Assembly: GCF_029952955.1 (NCBI RefSeq)
Contig: NZ_JASATX010000002.1
Location: 1-64,000, forward strand
Direction: 5' to 3'
Source: Ruicaihuangia caeni
Lineage (GTDB): Bacteria > Actinomycetota > Actinomycetes > Actinomycetales > Microbacteriaceae
Length of the DNA stretch: 64,000 nt
Shown here: positions 41,790 through 50,860 of the stretch, piece after piece
How the letters are laid out: each line of letters begins with the position of its first letter
Numbering within the stretch: position 1 is the stretch's first letter
The notes under the pieces: model-generated
Databases searched by the model: none
Seen by the model: only the letters and a program-made list of their open reading frames with translations
What the model was told of the DNA's origin: nothing
Translations under genes and position numbers: made by a program

Positions 41790-44132
41790 CTACTGCCCGA
41801 CGACCGGCCCGAAGGCCTCGGCGAGCGGGGCGCGGTGCACGCGGCGCAGCTCGTCGACCTCGACCGTGAAGAGGTCCTGCACCTCGAGGGCGGCGACCGA
41901 GTCGGTGACGCCGATACGCAGTGCGGGGTACCCGCGGCCTTCGCAGAGTCCGCGGAACTTCACGTCGTCTTCGCGCGGCACCGAGACCAGCACACGCGCG
42001 GTCGACTCGCTGAACAGCGCCGTGGCGGCATCCACGCCGTCGCGCTCGATGATCTCGTCGAGCCACACGCGGGCGCCGACACCGAAGCGGAGCACGCTCT
42101 CGGCCAGCGCCTGCCAGAGACCGCCGTCCGCGAGGTCGTGCGCGGAGGCGATGAGCGACTCGCTCGCTCCGGCCGCGATGAGCTGAGCGAGCTGCTTCTC
42201 ACGCGCGAGGTCGACCGCCGGCGGGCGGCCGCCGAGGTGGTCGTGGATGACCCCGGACCACGCCGAGCCGTCGAGCTCGAGCGCGGTGGTGCCCAGCAGG
42301 TAGATGTTGTCGCCGGCATCCTGCCAACCCGACGGGATGCGGCGCGCGACGTCGTCGATCACGCCGAGCACGGCGACGACCGGCGTCGGGTGGATCGGCA
42401 CATCGCCGGTCTGGTTGTAGAACGACACATTGCCGCCGGTCACCGGGATCTCGAGCTCCATGCAGCCGTCGGCGAGACCCTCGACCGCCTGCGAGAACTG
42501 CCACATGACCTCGGGGTTCTCGGGGCTGCCGAAGTTCAGGCAGTCGGAGACCGCTGCAGGCGTCGCACCCGACACCGCGACGTTGCGATACGCCTCGGCC
42601 AGTGCGAGCTGCGCACCCTGGCGGGGGTCGAGCTGGCAGTAGCGCCCGTTCGCGTCGGTCGCGACGGCGAAGCCAAGGCCCGACTCCTCGTCGACCCGAA
42701 CCATGCCCGCGTCATCGGGGAACGCCAGTGCGGTGTTGCCGCCCACGTAGTAGTCGTACTGGTTGGTGACCCAGCTCTTGTCGGCCAGGTTCGGCGAGCC
42801 GAGCATGCGCAACGCCTGGTCCCGCAGCTCCTCGCCCGAGGTGGGGCGGGGCAGGGCGGATGCCGTGTCGGCCTGCAGCGCGTCGATCCACGTCGGGTAG
42901 GCCACCGGCCGCTCGTACACCGGGCCGTCGACGGCCACCGTGCGCGGGTCGACGTTGACGATCTCCTCGCCGTGCCAGTGGATGACGAGGCGCCCCGTGT
43001 CGGTGACCTCGCCGAGCACCGAGGTCTCGACATCCCACTTCTTCACGACGGCGAGGAACTCGTCGAGCTTGTCGGGGTGCACGATCGCCATCATGCGTTC
43101 CTGGCTCTCCGACATGAGGATCTCCTCGGCGGTGAGCGAGGGGTCGCGCAGCAGCACCTTGTCGAGCTCGATGTACATGCCGCCGTCGCCGTTCGAGGCG
43201 AGTTCGCTCGTCGCGCACGAGATTCCCGCAGCACCCAGGTCTTGGATGCCCTCGACCAGCTCCTTCGCGAAGAGTTCGAGGCAGCACTCGATGAGCACCT
43301 TCTCGGCGAAGGGGTCGCCGACCTGCACCGCAGGGCGCTTGGTGGGGCCGCCCTCGTCGAACGAGTCGGACGCGAGGATCGACGCGCCGCCGATGCCGTC
43401 GCCACCGGTGCGGGCGCCGAAGAGCACGACCTTGTTGCCCGCTCCGCGCGCATTCGCGAGGTGCAGGTCTTCGTGACGCAGCACGCCGACCGCGAGGGCG
43501 TTGACGAGCGGGTTCGCCTGGTACACCGGGTCGAACCAGGTCTCGCCGCCGATGTTCGGCAGACCGAGGCAGTTGCCGTAGAAGCTGATGCCGCTCACTG
43601 CGCCGTGCACGACGCGGGCGGTGTCGGGGTCGTCGATGGCCCCGAAGCGCAGGGCGTCCATCACCGCGACCGGGCGTGCACCCATCGAGATGATGTCGCG
43701 CACGATGCCGCCGACGCCGGTCGCAGCGCCCTGGAACGGCTCGATGTAGCTCGGGTGGTTGTGGCTCTCGATCTTGAAGGTGACCGCCCAGCCCTCGCCC
43801 ACGTCGACCACGCCGGCGTTCTCGCCCATGCCGACCATCAGGTTCTCCTTCATCTTCGGAGTCACCTTCTTGCCGAACTGGCGCAGGTAGATCTTGCTCG
43901 ACTTGTAGGAGCAGTGCTCGCTCCACATGACCGAGTACATCGCGAGCTCACCGCTGGTCGGGCGCCGACCCAGGATCTCGCGGATCTTCGCGTACTCGTC
44001 GGCCTTCAGACCGAGCGCCTCGTACGGCTGCTCGCGCTCGGGCGTCGCCATCGCGTGCTCGACGGTGTCGGCGACGCCGCGTGCCGGCGTCGGGGCCGAA
44101 GCGTGCGCTGAGGAAGTGGAAACGTCGGTCAC
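41790..44132 (-). CDS. purL: Phosphoribosylformylglycinamidine synthase, large subunit
   Basis: ATP-dependent conversion of FGAR to FGAM, with ammonia from PurQ and assembly through PurS. 780 aa, the short-PurL type that needs separate PurQ and PurS. Motifs: [61 protein letters not shown], and [24 protein letters not shown]. The GTG at 44132 has an AGGAG about 9 nt upstream and is preferred over an ATG at 44201. Its partners are about 0.7 kb away in a separate unit. Confidence 0.95.
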   Translation of the reverse strand: MTDVSTSSAHASAPTPARGVADTVEHAMATPEREQPYEALGLKADEYAKIREILGRRPTSGELAMYSVMWSEHCSYKSSKIYLRQFGKKVTPKMKENLMVGMGENAGVVDVGEGWAVTFKIESHNHPSYIEPFQGAATGVGGIVRDIISMGARPVAVMDALRFGAIDDPDTARVVHGAVSGISFYGNCLGLPNIGGETWFDPVYQANPLVNALAVGVLRHEDLHLANARGAGNKVVLFGARTGGDGIGGASILASDSFDEGGPTKRPAVQVGDPFAEKVLIECCLELFAKELVEGIQDLGAAGISCATSELASNGDGGMYIELDKVLLRDPSLTAEEILMSESQERMMAIVHPDKLDEFLAVVKKWDVETSVLGEVTDTGRLVIHWHGEEIVNVDPRTVAVDGPVYERPVAYPTWIDALQADTASALPRPTSGEELRDQALRMLGSPNLADKSWVTNQYDYYVGGNTALAFPDDAGMVRVDEESGLGFAVATDANGRYCQLDPRQGAQLALAEAYRNVAVSGATPAAVSDCLNFGSPENPEVMWQFSQAVEGLADGCMELEIPVTGGNVSFYNQTGDVPIHPTPVVAVLGVIDDVARRIPSGWQDAGDNIYLLGTTALELDGSAWSGVIHDHLGGRPPAVDLAREKQLAQLIAAGASESLIASAHDLADGGLWQALAESVLRFGVGARVWLDEIIERDGVDAATALFSESTARVLVSVPREDDVKFRGLCEGRGYPALRIGVTDSVAALEVQDLFTVEVDELRRVHRAPLAEAFGPVVGQ

Positions 44133-44260
44133 GATGGCGTGCTCCTGAGCTCTGGCCGGATGCCTTGGAAAGCGTGAAAACATGCGGATGCCGCAGGGCA
44201 TAAGTCTACCGGCGGCTCACTGCGCCCGAGCCGAGAGCCGCATCCAGAGCAGCGAGCGCG

Positions 44261-44806
44261 CTACTTGCCCCACTCGCCGGGAGGACCGAGCACGAGCAGC
44301 ACGGCCACGACCGCCACCACCGCGGCGACGATGAGCCCCAGCAGCAGCCACGGACGCGCGAGGAACCAGCGCAGCATCCGATCGATCACGCGCTTGTCTC
44401 GGGGGTCACCGGAGTCGTGCACACGCCAGTCGCCCTTGAGCAGGCCGCGACGCTCGAGCGCGCGGTCGAAAGGAATCGTCGCGTACGGCACGATCGCGGT
44501 CAGGATGCCGAGGGCCACGAGCCCCGGCTTCCACCGCTGGTTGAGCCCCACCACGATCGCGGTTGCGCCGTAGGCCACGAACACGAAGCCGTGGGTCAGG
44601 CCGGCGGGGAACAGCAGCGCCGTGTCGGGGTCGAAGCCGTACTTCACGATGAGTGCAGCGATGAGCAGCGTCCACGTGATCGCCTCGGCGACCGCCACGA
44701 CGCGGTACACCTGCGCGGGGCTGAAGCGGTGACCGCTCGGCGGTGGGGCGGTGGGAACCGCCGCGTCGCTGACGGTGTCGCTGCTGCTCGGCTCCGACAT
44801 CCTCAC
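44261..44806 (-). CDS. DUF3817 family membrane protein
   Basis: 181 aa from a GTG overlapping the purQ stop; an ATG two codons in (44800) is equally possible. Five or so hydrophobic segments: [24 protein letters not shown] is the DUF3817 start, then [23 protein letters not shown] and others. The N-terminal 25 residues are Ser/Pro-rich. Function unknown; a DUF3817 gene next to purQ is probably a matter of shared transcription. Confidence 0.82.
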   Translation of the reverse strand: MRMSEPSSSDTVSDAAVPTAPPPSGHRFSPAQVYRVVAVAEAITWTLLIAALIVKYGFDPDTALLFPAGLTHGFVFVAYGATAIVVGLNQRWKPGLVALGILTAIVPYATIPFDRALERRGLLKGDWRVHDSGDPRDKRVIDRMLRWFLARPWLLLGLIVAAVVAVVAVLLVLGPPGEWGK

Positions 44807-45501
44807 GCCCGCGCGAGCGCCTGCTCGACGACGCTCGTGAAGAAGGTGAGGCCGTCGACGCCCGAGCGCATGCGAGTCGAGGTGTCGGGGCCGAAGCCCG
44901 CCTCGACCGCGTGCTCGGGGTGCGGCATCAGTCCGACGACATTGCCGCGCTCATTGGTGAGCCCCGCGATGTCATTGAGCGAGCCGTTCGGGTTGAGCCC
45001 GACGTAGCGGAACGTCACCAGGCCTTCGCCCTCGATGCGGGCGAGCGTCTCGGCGTCGGCGATGAACCCGCCCTCGCCGTTCTTCAACGGGATGGTGATC
45101 TCCTGGCCCTGCTCGAAGCCGCTCGTCCACGCGGTCGAGGTGTTCTCGACGCGCAGCTGCTGGTCGCGCCGCACGAACTGGCCGTGGTCATTGCGGATGA
45201 GCCCGCCGGGCAGAAGGTGCGCTTCGACGAGCACCTGGAAGCCGTTGCAGATGCCGAGCACCGGCATACCGCTGTTCGCCGCGTCGACGACCTCACGCAT
45301 GATCGGCGAGTGCGCAGCGATAGCGCCGCAGCGCAGGTAGTCGCCGTAGCTGAAGCCGCCCGGCAGCACGATCGCGTCGACGCCCTGCAGATCGTGGTCG
45401 CTGTGCCACAACTCCACCGGCTCGGCGCCCGCGAGCCGCACGGCGCGCTGCGCGTCTCGCTCGTCGAGCGAGCCCGGGAAGGTGACGACTCCGACGCGCA
45501 T
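44803..45501 (-). CDS. purQ: Phosphoribosylformylglycinamidine synthase, glutaminase subunit
   Basis: Supplies ammonia to PurL from glutamine. 232 aa, class I glutamine amidotransferase. [19 protein letters not shown], the nucleophile cysteine in [14 protein letters not shown], and the catalytic His-Glu in [12 protein letters not shown]. The ATG overlaps the purS stop by one base (TGATG). Confidence 0.95.
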   Translation of the reverse strand: MRVGVVTFPGSLDERDAQRAVRLAGAEPVELWHSDHDLQGVDAIVLPGGFSYGDYLRCGAIAAHSPIMREVVDAANSGMPVLGICNGFQVLVEAHLLPGGLIRNDHGQFVRRDQQLRVENTSTAWTSGFEQGQEITIPLKNGEGGFIADAETLARIEGEGLVTFRYVGLNPNGSLNDIAGLTNERGNVVGLMPHPEHAVEAGFGPDTSTRMRSGVDGLTFFTSVVEQALARA

Positions 45502-45800
45502 CAGCGGCTCACGCTCGCCTCGGCGTGGGCTTCGCCCGCGTTCGCGGCGGGGTGGTCCTCGGCGACGCGCACGTCGATGACGTCTTCGATGACCGAGTTC
45601 GACAGCATGCTCTCTGCGATCTCGCGCACCTCCGCGAGCACGGCTTCGTTCACCTCATCGACGGTGATCTCGAAGCGCTTGCCGATGCGCACACCCGAGA
45701 TGTGGGCCTTCCCCTGGCGCGCGAGCGACCCGGCGACGGCCTTGCCGGCGGGGTCGAGCAGTTCAGCCTTGGGCATGACGTCGACGACGATGGTGGGCAC
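45501..45800 (-). CDS. purS: Phosphoribosylformylglycinamidine synthase subunit PurS
   Basis: Small assembly factor bridging PurQ and PurL. 99 aa. [25 protein letters not shown] and VRIGKRFEI are typical. A short Ala-rich tail follows the ~80-residue core. GTG start with a GGAG site; first gene of purS-purQ-DUF3817. Confidence 0.93.
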   Translation of the reverse strand: MPTIVVDVMPKAELLDPAGKAVAGSLARQGKAHISGVRIGKRFEITVDEVNEAVLAEVREIAESMLSNSVIEDVIDVRVAEDHPAANAGEAHAEASVSR

Positions 45801-45906
45801 AGCGACTCCGGGGGGTTCACAGGTGGCGGGGATGCCACGAGTCTACCGAGCCATGTCTGGATGCTTCCCGCTCAACGACCCTGGTCGACAGTCCTTGTCG
45901 CAAGCC

Positions 45907-45946
45907 TTGTCTTGAGCCGGTCATTGTTTTGATCGTGTCAAGACAA
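45907..45946. promoter_or_regulatory. Inverted repeat upstream of the Fur-family gene, candidate autoregulatory operator
   Basis: TTGTCTTGA (45907-45915) and its exact complement TCAAGACAA (45938-45946), 22 bp apart. A further CCTTGTC copy lies just upstream. The right arm ends 4 nt before the predicted -10 TAGAAT (45951-45956). Confidence 0.6.
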
Positions 45947-45950
45947 CTGA

Positions 45951-45956
45951 TAGAAT
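45951..45956 (+). promoter_or_regulatory. -10 box of the fur-katA locus
   Basis: TAGAAT, 8 nt before the ATG at 45965, close to leaderless spacing; adjacent to the inverted repeat. Confidence 0.5.
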
Positions 45957-45964
45957 GGATGTCG

Positions 45965-46441
45965 ATGAACACGCAGGATGCCGACACGATCCGCGCCGCT
46001 GGCCTCAAGGTCACCGCGCCGCGGCTCGCCGTGCTCCGCGCCCTGCGGTACGCGCCGCACTCCGATGCCGACCAGGTGTTCCGCATGGTCGAGCCGGAGC
46101 TGACAGCCACTTCGCGGCAAGCCGTCTATGGCGTGCTGGGTGCCTTCACCGAGGCCGGCCTCGCCCGCCGCATCGAGCCGGCTGGTTCACCCGCCCGCTA
46201 CGAGCTCCGCGTCGGCGACAATCACCACCACCTCGTCTGCACTGGCTGCGGCCGCGTCGAAGACGTCGACTGCGTGCACGGCGCGGCGCCATGCCTCGTG
46301 CCCAGCCAGACCCAGGGCTTCGCCATCGCAGAAGCCGAAGTCACCTTCTGGGGGCGCTGCGTCGACTGCGTCGTAACGGAGGCGGCGGGCGGCACCAGCG
46401 ACCGCGCGAGCGACATCGCGACCGCATCCGCTCGCCCTTGA
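45965..46441 (+). CDS. Fur-family regulator (FurA/CatR-like)
   Basis: 158 aa (an ATG two codons upstream at 45959 is possible). Winged-helix N-domain [17 protein letters not shown] with the recognition helix [24 protein letters not shown], then the metal/dimer domain with [17 protein letters not shown] and WGRCVDCV, two Cys-x2-Cys pairs that probably hold structural zinc. Position directly before katA in the same direction is the classical furA-catalase arrangement, so it likely represses itself and the catalase and responds to peroxide or iron. Confidence 0.9.
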   Translation: MNTQDADTIRAAGLKVTAPRLAVLRALRYAPHSDADQVFRMVEPELTATSRQAVYGVLGAFTEAGLARRIEPAGSPARYELRVGDNHHHLVCTGCGRVEDVDCVHGAAPCLVPSQTQGFAIAEAEVTFWGRCVDCVVTEAAGGTSDRASDIATASARP

Positions 46442-46517
46442 CCACGGCGGCCGCAGCGCACCAGCTGAGCCGCGATCCCACTTGCAAGACCGAACCACTG
46501 AGCAGCTAAGGAGAACC

Positions 46518-47972
46518 ATGACCGGTTACACCACTACCCAGAGCGGAGCGCCCCTCGCCAGCGATGCGCATTCGCTGACCACGGGGCCTGACGGCATCAC
46601 CGCGCTGCACGACCGTGCGCTCGTCGAGAAGCTCGCCGCGTTCAACCGCGAGCGCGTCCCCGAGCGCAACCCGCACGCCAAGGGCGGCGGCGCATTCGGC
46701 GAGTTCGAGATCACCGAAGACGTGTCGAAGTACACTCGCGCGGCGCTGTTCCAGCCCGGCGCCAAGGGCGAGGTGCTGCTGCGTTTCTCGTCGGTCGCCG
46801 GTGAGCAGGGCTCGCCCGACACCTGGCGCGACGTGCGCGGCTTCGCGCTGCGCTTCTACACGACCGAGGGCAACTTCGATGTCGTCGGCAACAACACCCC
46901 GGTGTTCTTCGTGCGCGACGCGATGAAGTTCCCCGACTTCATCCACTCGCAGAAGCGTCTCGGTGCCTCAGGCCTGCGCAATGGCGACATGCAGTGGGAC
47001 TTCTGGACGCTCTCGCCCGAGTCGGCGCACCAGGTCACCTACCTCATGGGCGACCGCGGGCTCCCGCTGAGCTGGCGTCATCTGAACGGCTACGGCTCGC
47101 ACACCTTCCAGTGGATCAACGCCGAGGGCGAGCGCTTCTGGGTGAAGTACCACTTCAAGAGCCGCCAGGGCGTTGTGGCGATGACGAACGAAGAGGCCGA
47201 GCGCCTCGCGGGCGTCGACGCCGACCACTACCGTCGCGACCTGTACGAGTCGATCGAGCGCGGCGAGTTCCCGACGTGGGACATCTTCGTGCAGATCATG
47301 CCCTACGAAGAGGCGAAGACCTACCGCTTCAACCCCTTCGACATCACGAAGACCTGGTCGCACGCCGACTACCCGCTCGTCAAGGTCGGCCACTTCACGC
47401 TGAACCGCAACCCGCGCAACTTCTTCGCGGAGATCGAGCAGGCGGCGTTCTCACCGTCGAACCTCGTGCCGGGCACCGACATCAGCCCCGACAAGATGCT
47501 GATGGCCCGCGTGTTCAGCTACCCCGACCAGCAGCGCTACCGCATCGGCACGAACTACAACCAGTTGCCGGTGAACCAGCCCCGCGCCGCCCACGTGGAG
47601 AACTACCAGCACGAGGGCAACATGCGGTACCACTTCAACTCGCCCGAGACCCCGGTCTACACCCCGAACTCGTTCGGCGGCGCCTCGGCCGACCCGTCGC
47701 GTGCCGGCGAGGGAAGCTGGGAGACCGACGGAGAGCTCGTGCGCGCGGCGCAGTCCCTGCACTCCGAGGATGACGACTTCGGTCAGGCGGGCACGCTGTA
47801 CCGCGAGGTCTTCAACGACGAGCAGAAGGCGCGCTTCCTCGAGACGCTGCTCGGCCAGTACGCCGGCCTGACGATCGACGCCATCAAGGAGCGGTTCATC
47901 CAGTACTGGACGAACGTCGACGCCGACCTGGGCGCGAAGATCCGCGCCGAGGTCAGCCGCGTCGCTGCCTGA
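46518..47972 (+). CDS. katA: Monofunctional heme catalase
   Basis: Dismutates hydrogen peroxide; heme b enzyme. 484 aa, small-subunit type. Active-site His53 in [18 protein letters not shown], Asn in [16 protein letters not shown], and the proximal heme tyrosine in [21 protein letters not shown] precedes the ATG at 46518. Downstream of the Fur-family regulator. The stop codon lies inside a 17-bp tandem repeat that duplicates the last codons. Confidence 0.96.
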   Translation: MTGYTTTQSGAPLASDAHSLTTGPDGITALHDRALVEKLAAFNRERVPERNPHAKGGGAFGEFEITEDVSKYTRAALFQPGAKGEVLLRFSSVAGEQGSPDTWRDVRGFALRFYTTEGNFDVVGNNTPVFFVRDAMKFPDFIHSQKRLGASGLRNGDMQWDFWTLSPESAHQVTYLMGDRGLPLSWRHLNGYGSHTFQWINAEGERFWVKYHFKSRQGVVAMTNEEAERLAGVDADHYRRDLYESIERGEFPTWDIFVQIMPYEEAKTYRFNPFDITKTWSHADYPLVKVGHFTLNRNPRNFFAEIEQAAFSPSNLVPGTDISPDKMLMARVFSYPDQQRYRIGTNYNQLPVNQPRAAHVENYQHEGNMRYHFNSPETPVYTPNSFGGASADPSRAGEGSWETDGELVRAAQSLHSEDDDFGQAGTLYREVFNDEQKARFLETLLGQYAGLTIDAIKERFIQYWTNVDADLGAKIRAEVSRVAA

Positions 47973-48005
47973 GTCGCGTTGCTGCCTGAGCCGCGTTGCT
48001 GCCTG
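47955..48005 (+). repeat. 17-bp tandem repeat x3 across the katA stop codon
   Basis: Three copies of agycgcgtygctgcctg (47955-47971, 47972-47988, 47989-48005), then a degraded fourth. The first copy codes for the C-terminal SRVAA and the stop. As 17 is not a multiple of three, extra copies cannot extend the protein. Confidence 0.85.
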
Positions 48006-48059
48006 AGTCACGCTGACGCCGCCTGAGCCGAGCCCCTTCCGGGGCCGGTGACCGAACGC

Positions 48060-48093
48060 AAGAGGCCCGATCCCTTCAGGGGGTCGGGCCTCT
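48060..48093. terminator. Hairpin terminator after katA
   Basis: AAGAGGCCCGA / TCGGGCCTCTT, perfect 11-bp stem, with an inner CCCtt-cAGGG part. It is the first of two strong hairpins in the convergent katA/VOC spacer. A weaker GCCCC-ttcc-GGGGC stem occurs at about 48031-48044. Confidence 0.85.
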
Positions 48094-48157
48094 TGCCGTA
48101 TCGACGCGCGGGACGAGGGGCATGCCGACTTCGTACGCGCTCATCGGGCGCGCGAAC

Positions 48158-48202
48158 ATGAGAGAGCGGCCCGACCCCTGAGGGGGTGGGCCGCTCTCAT
48201 CG
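48158..48202. terminator. Second hairpin terminator, facing the VOC gene
   Basis: ATGAGAG-AGCGGCCCgACCCC-tgag-GGGGTgGGCCGCTCTCAT, a stem of about 17 bp with one mismatch. Best placed to end the leftward VOC transcript. Confidence 0.8.
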
Positions 48203-48243
48203 TCAGGATGCCGGGAACGCCCTGGCGCGTCCGGGTGCTGCGG

Positions 48244-49113
48244 TCAGGCCGCCGCCGGCGCAGCCACCACGCGCACGAGGTTCGCCCACGGGTCGTCGAA
48301 GGTCACCTCGCGGCCGTCGTTGCGCACCTGCACGCCCTTCGACTTGAGCCGCGAGGTGAGAGCGTCGAGCTCGCCGGCATCCGGCACCTCGATCGACACC
48401 TCACCGAGCCCGAGTGCTGGCGTGCGGGTGCCGGCACCGGCGCTCTGCCAGGTGTTCATGCCGAGGTGGTGGTGGTAGCCGCCTGCCGAGACGAAGAGCG
48501 CCTGGGTGCCGTAGGCGATCGTCACCTCGAAGCCGACGGTGTTGACATAGAACTGCTTCGCGGTCTGGATGTCGCCCACCTTGAGGTGCACGTGGCCGAC
48601 CTTCGCGTCTCCTTCGACCGCGCCCTCCAGGCCCTGCTCGGTGATGTTCTCGCGCAGGAACGCGTTGGGATCGAGGAAGACGGTGCCCATGTGCACCTCG
48701 CCGTTGCGCCACTCCCACTCGTCGCGGGGCTTGTCCCAGTACAGCTCGACGCCGTTGCCCTCGGGGTCGTCGAAGTAGAAGGCGTTGCTCACGAAGTGGT
48801 CGGAGCTGCCGGTGAACGACTGCGGGTACTTGCGGGCGACCGAGTACACCGAAGCGGCGAGCTCGGCCTTCGAGTCGAAGAGGATCGCGGTGTGGAACAG
48901 GCCGGCGGCGTTCATCGGCGCGTGCTTGAGCTCGGGGGCGACCTCGAGCACGAGCGCGGGAACCCCTGGGCGGCCGAGCACGGCCGAGTCGCCCTCCTGG
49001 GCGAGCACGTCGAGGCCAACGCCCTGCTGGTAGAAGCCGATCATGCGATCGAGGTTGGCGACCTTGAGCGTCACCGCGCCCATATCGGTCTTGGCGGGCA
49101 GGATCTCAGCCAT
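48244..49113 (-). CDS. VOC-family extradiol dioxygenase-like protein (CatE-like)
   Basis: 289 aa from the ATG at 49113, two vicinal-oxygen-chelate modules. The first starts MGAVTLKVANLDRMIGFYQQGVGL and includes AAGLFHTAILF and YFDDPEGNGVELYWDKPRDEW. The second starts VGHVHLKVGDIQTAKQFYVNTVGFEVT and includes GGYHHHLGMNTWQSAG. His and Glu metal ligands are present. It resembles Bacillus CatE-type catechol 2,3-dioxygenases, which protect against quinones and catechols. A GTTGTTG...CAACAAC inverted repeat lies in the promoter. Confidence 0.85.
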   Translation of the reverse strand: MAEILPAKTDMGAVTLKVANLDRMIGFYQQGVGLDVLAQEGDSAVLGRPGVPALVLEVAPELKHAPMNAAGLFHTAILFDSKAELAASVYSVARKYPQSFTGSSDHFVSNAFYFDDPEGNGVELYWDKPRDEWEWRNGEVHMGTVFLDPNAFLRENITEQGLEGAVEGDAKVGHVHLKVGDIQTAKQFYVNTVGFEVTIAYGTQALFVSAGGYHHHLGMNTWQSAGAGTRTPALGLGEVSIEVPDAGELDALTSRLKSKGVQVRNDGREVTFDDPWANLVRVVAAPAAA

Positions 49114-49126
49114 AATCGTCACTTTC

Positions 49127-49160
49127 GTTGTTGAGGCAACTATCTCTCATAGGCAACAAC
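49127..49160. promoter_or_regulatory. Inverted repeat in the VOC gene promoter, possible MarR-type operator
   Basis: GTTGTTG (49127-49133) and CAACAAC (49154-49160) in perfect inverted order, with a second internal GTTG...CAAC. It starts 14 bp before the ATG. CatE-type genes are often under MarR-family quinone sensors, but no regulator gene is adjacent. Confidence 0.5.
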
Positions 49161-49345
49161 GGATGCCGCCCCGCAGGTATTCCCGTTGCGCTCCGTCGAG
49201 TGCGTCGCCGCACCTCGCGCTCCGTACGCCTGACCGACCGGAGCGCGCCTTCTCGTCGTGTGCGCGCCACATCCTCGTGGCGCGCTCACGAGCATGTGGC
49301 GCGCACACGAGGGTTCGCAAGGGAACCTGCTAGACCGTCGACCAG

Positions 49346-49852
49346 CTAGAGCAGCTTGGCGTAGCAGACCGAGAGCTCCTCGGTCTCATAGGGCCCGAAA
49401 TTGGGGATGCGCGAGAACCCCTCGCGCTCGTAGAACCGCATGGCGTCGGGCTGCCCGGTGCCCGTCTCGAGCACGAGCCGGGTGCGCCCCTGCTCGCGCG
49501 CGAACGACTCGATCTCTGCGAGCAGCTGGGGGGCGATCCCGGTACCCCGGTAGGCCGGGCTCACGTACATCCGCTTGACCTCTGCGGCATCGGTGAACCC
49601 CGCGGGGAAGGCGCCGCCGTCACTGCCGGTCGCCGCATCCGCGCTCTCGTCGCCGAGGCACATGACGCCGCCGCATCCTGCCGGCATACCGTCGACATAG
49701 GCGAGATAGAACGCCGAGAAGTCCTCCGACGAGAGGCGGCCGGGCTCACGCGCCGGGTCGCGGTATCGCGCAGCGATCTCTGCCCGCTGTGCGGCCCTCA
49801 GCAGCACGCTGTCGGCATGCTCGACATCGACCCGCAAGATCGCCGCACTCAT
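49346..49852 (-). CDS. GNAT-family N-acetyltransferase
   Basis: 168 aa. Acetyl-CoA motif A is in VKRMYVSPAYRGTGIAPQLLAEIESFAREQG (Arg-Gly-Thr-Gly loop), followed by RLVLETGTGQPDAMRFYEREGFSRIPNFGPY. Substrate unknown. The start lies 4 nt after the purC stop, so it is probably co-translated with purC. Confidence 0.88.
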   Translation of the reverse strand: MSAAILRVDVEHADSVLLRAAQRAEIAARYRDPAREPGRLSSEDFSAFYLAYVDGMPAGCGGVMCLGDESADAATGSDGGAFPAGFTDAAEVKRMYVSPAYRGTGIAPQLLAEIESFAREQGRTRLVLETGTGQPDAMRFYEREGFSRIPNFGPYETEELSVCYAKLL

Positions 49853-49856
49853 TCAC

Positions 49857-50756
49857 TCACGCTCCCGTCATCAACCCGATCAGTTCACGGTAACGAGCCG
49901 ATGTACGTTCGACAATCTCCTGAGGAAGAACCGGGGGAACCCCTGAGCGGTCCCAATTGGCCGCGAGCCAGTCGCGCACGATCTGCTTGTCGAAGCTCTG
50001 CCCCCGCTCGCCGCGGTGGTAGGCGGCGGCGTCCCAGTAGCGACTGCTGTCAGAGGTGAGCACCTCGTCGCCGAGCGTGATGGTGCCATCCGCGTCGCGC
50101 CCGAACTCGAACTTGGTGTCGGCGAGGATGACGCCGCGCGCCTCGGCGATCTCGCTCGCGCGCGCGAAGATCGACAGCGAGAGGTCGCGGAGGGACGCCG
50201 CAGCATTCGCCCCGACGAGTTCGATCGTGCGCTCGTAGGTGATGTTCTCGTCGTGCAGCCCCAACGGAGCCTTCCACGCCGGGGTGTAGATCGGGCGCGG
50301 CAGCCGGTCACCGTCGTTGAGCCCGACCGGCAGCGGCACGCCGCAGATGCTGCCGTTTCGCCGGTACTCCTCCCAACCGCTGCCGGAGAGGTACCCGCGC
50401 ACCACGCACTCGACCGGGAACATGTCGAGGCGCTTGACGACCATCGCGCGTCCGGCGACGGCATCGGGCACGAGGCCGCCGGCCGACACCGGGTCGGTCG
50501 AGAGCACGTGATTCGGCACGTCGAGCTGTTCGAACCACCACGAGCTCAGCCGGGTGAGCAGTTCGCCCTTGCCAGGAATGCCTGGCTCGAGCACGAAGTC
50601 GTAGGCGCTCACGCGGTCGCTCGCAACCACGAGCATGCGATCAACCGCGGGGCTGGCGGCATCCGCTGCCTGCTCGTCGATCGGGCGGTACAGCTCTCGC
50701 ACCTTGCCGGAGTACTCGTGCGCCCAGCCGGGCAGTTCGGTGATCACCCTCCCCAT
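49857..50756 (-). CDS. purC: SAICAR synthase (phosphoribosylaminoimidazole-succinocarboxamide synthase)
   Basis: Joins CAIR and aspartate with ATP. 299 aa, the longer actinobacterial/yeast type. YSGKVRELYRP, VVASDRVSAYDFVLEPGIPGKGELLTRLSSWWF, VVKRLDMFPVECVVRGYLSGSGWEEYR, and ILADTKFEFGRDADGTITLGDEVLTSDSSRYWDA with the catalytic Asp residues. First gene of purC-GNAT. Confidence 0.95.
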   Translation of the reverse strand: MGRVITELPGWAHEYSGKVRELYRPIDEQAADAASPAVDRMLVVASDRVSAYDFVLEPGIPGKGELLTRLSSWWFEQLDVPNHVLSTDPVSAGGLVPDAVAGRAMVVKRLDMFPVECVVRGYLSGSGWEEYRRNGSICGVPLPVGLNDGDRLPRPIYTPAWKAPLGLHDENITYERTIELVGANAAASLRDLSLSIFARASEIAEARGVILADTKFEFGRDADGTITLGDEVLTSDSSRYWDAAAYHRGERGQSFDKQIVRDWLAANWDRSGVPPVLPQEIVERTSARYRELIGLMTGA

Positions 50757-50860
50757 TATTCAGCGTGCCCTGTTCAGCGTGCCCTCGCGCCCGCCGAGTG
50801 AACGGGGCGGATGCCGGCGAGCGATAGTCTCGAAGGCAGTCCAACAGCGAAGGAGCCCGG

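Noticed and set aside
41775-44111. 778-codon open frame opposite purL
   Set aside because: Exact antisense shadow of purL, with His/Arg/Val-rich low-information sequence.
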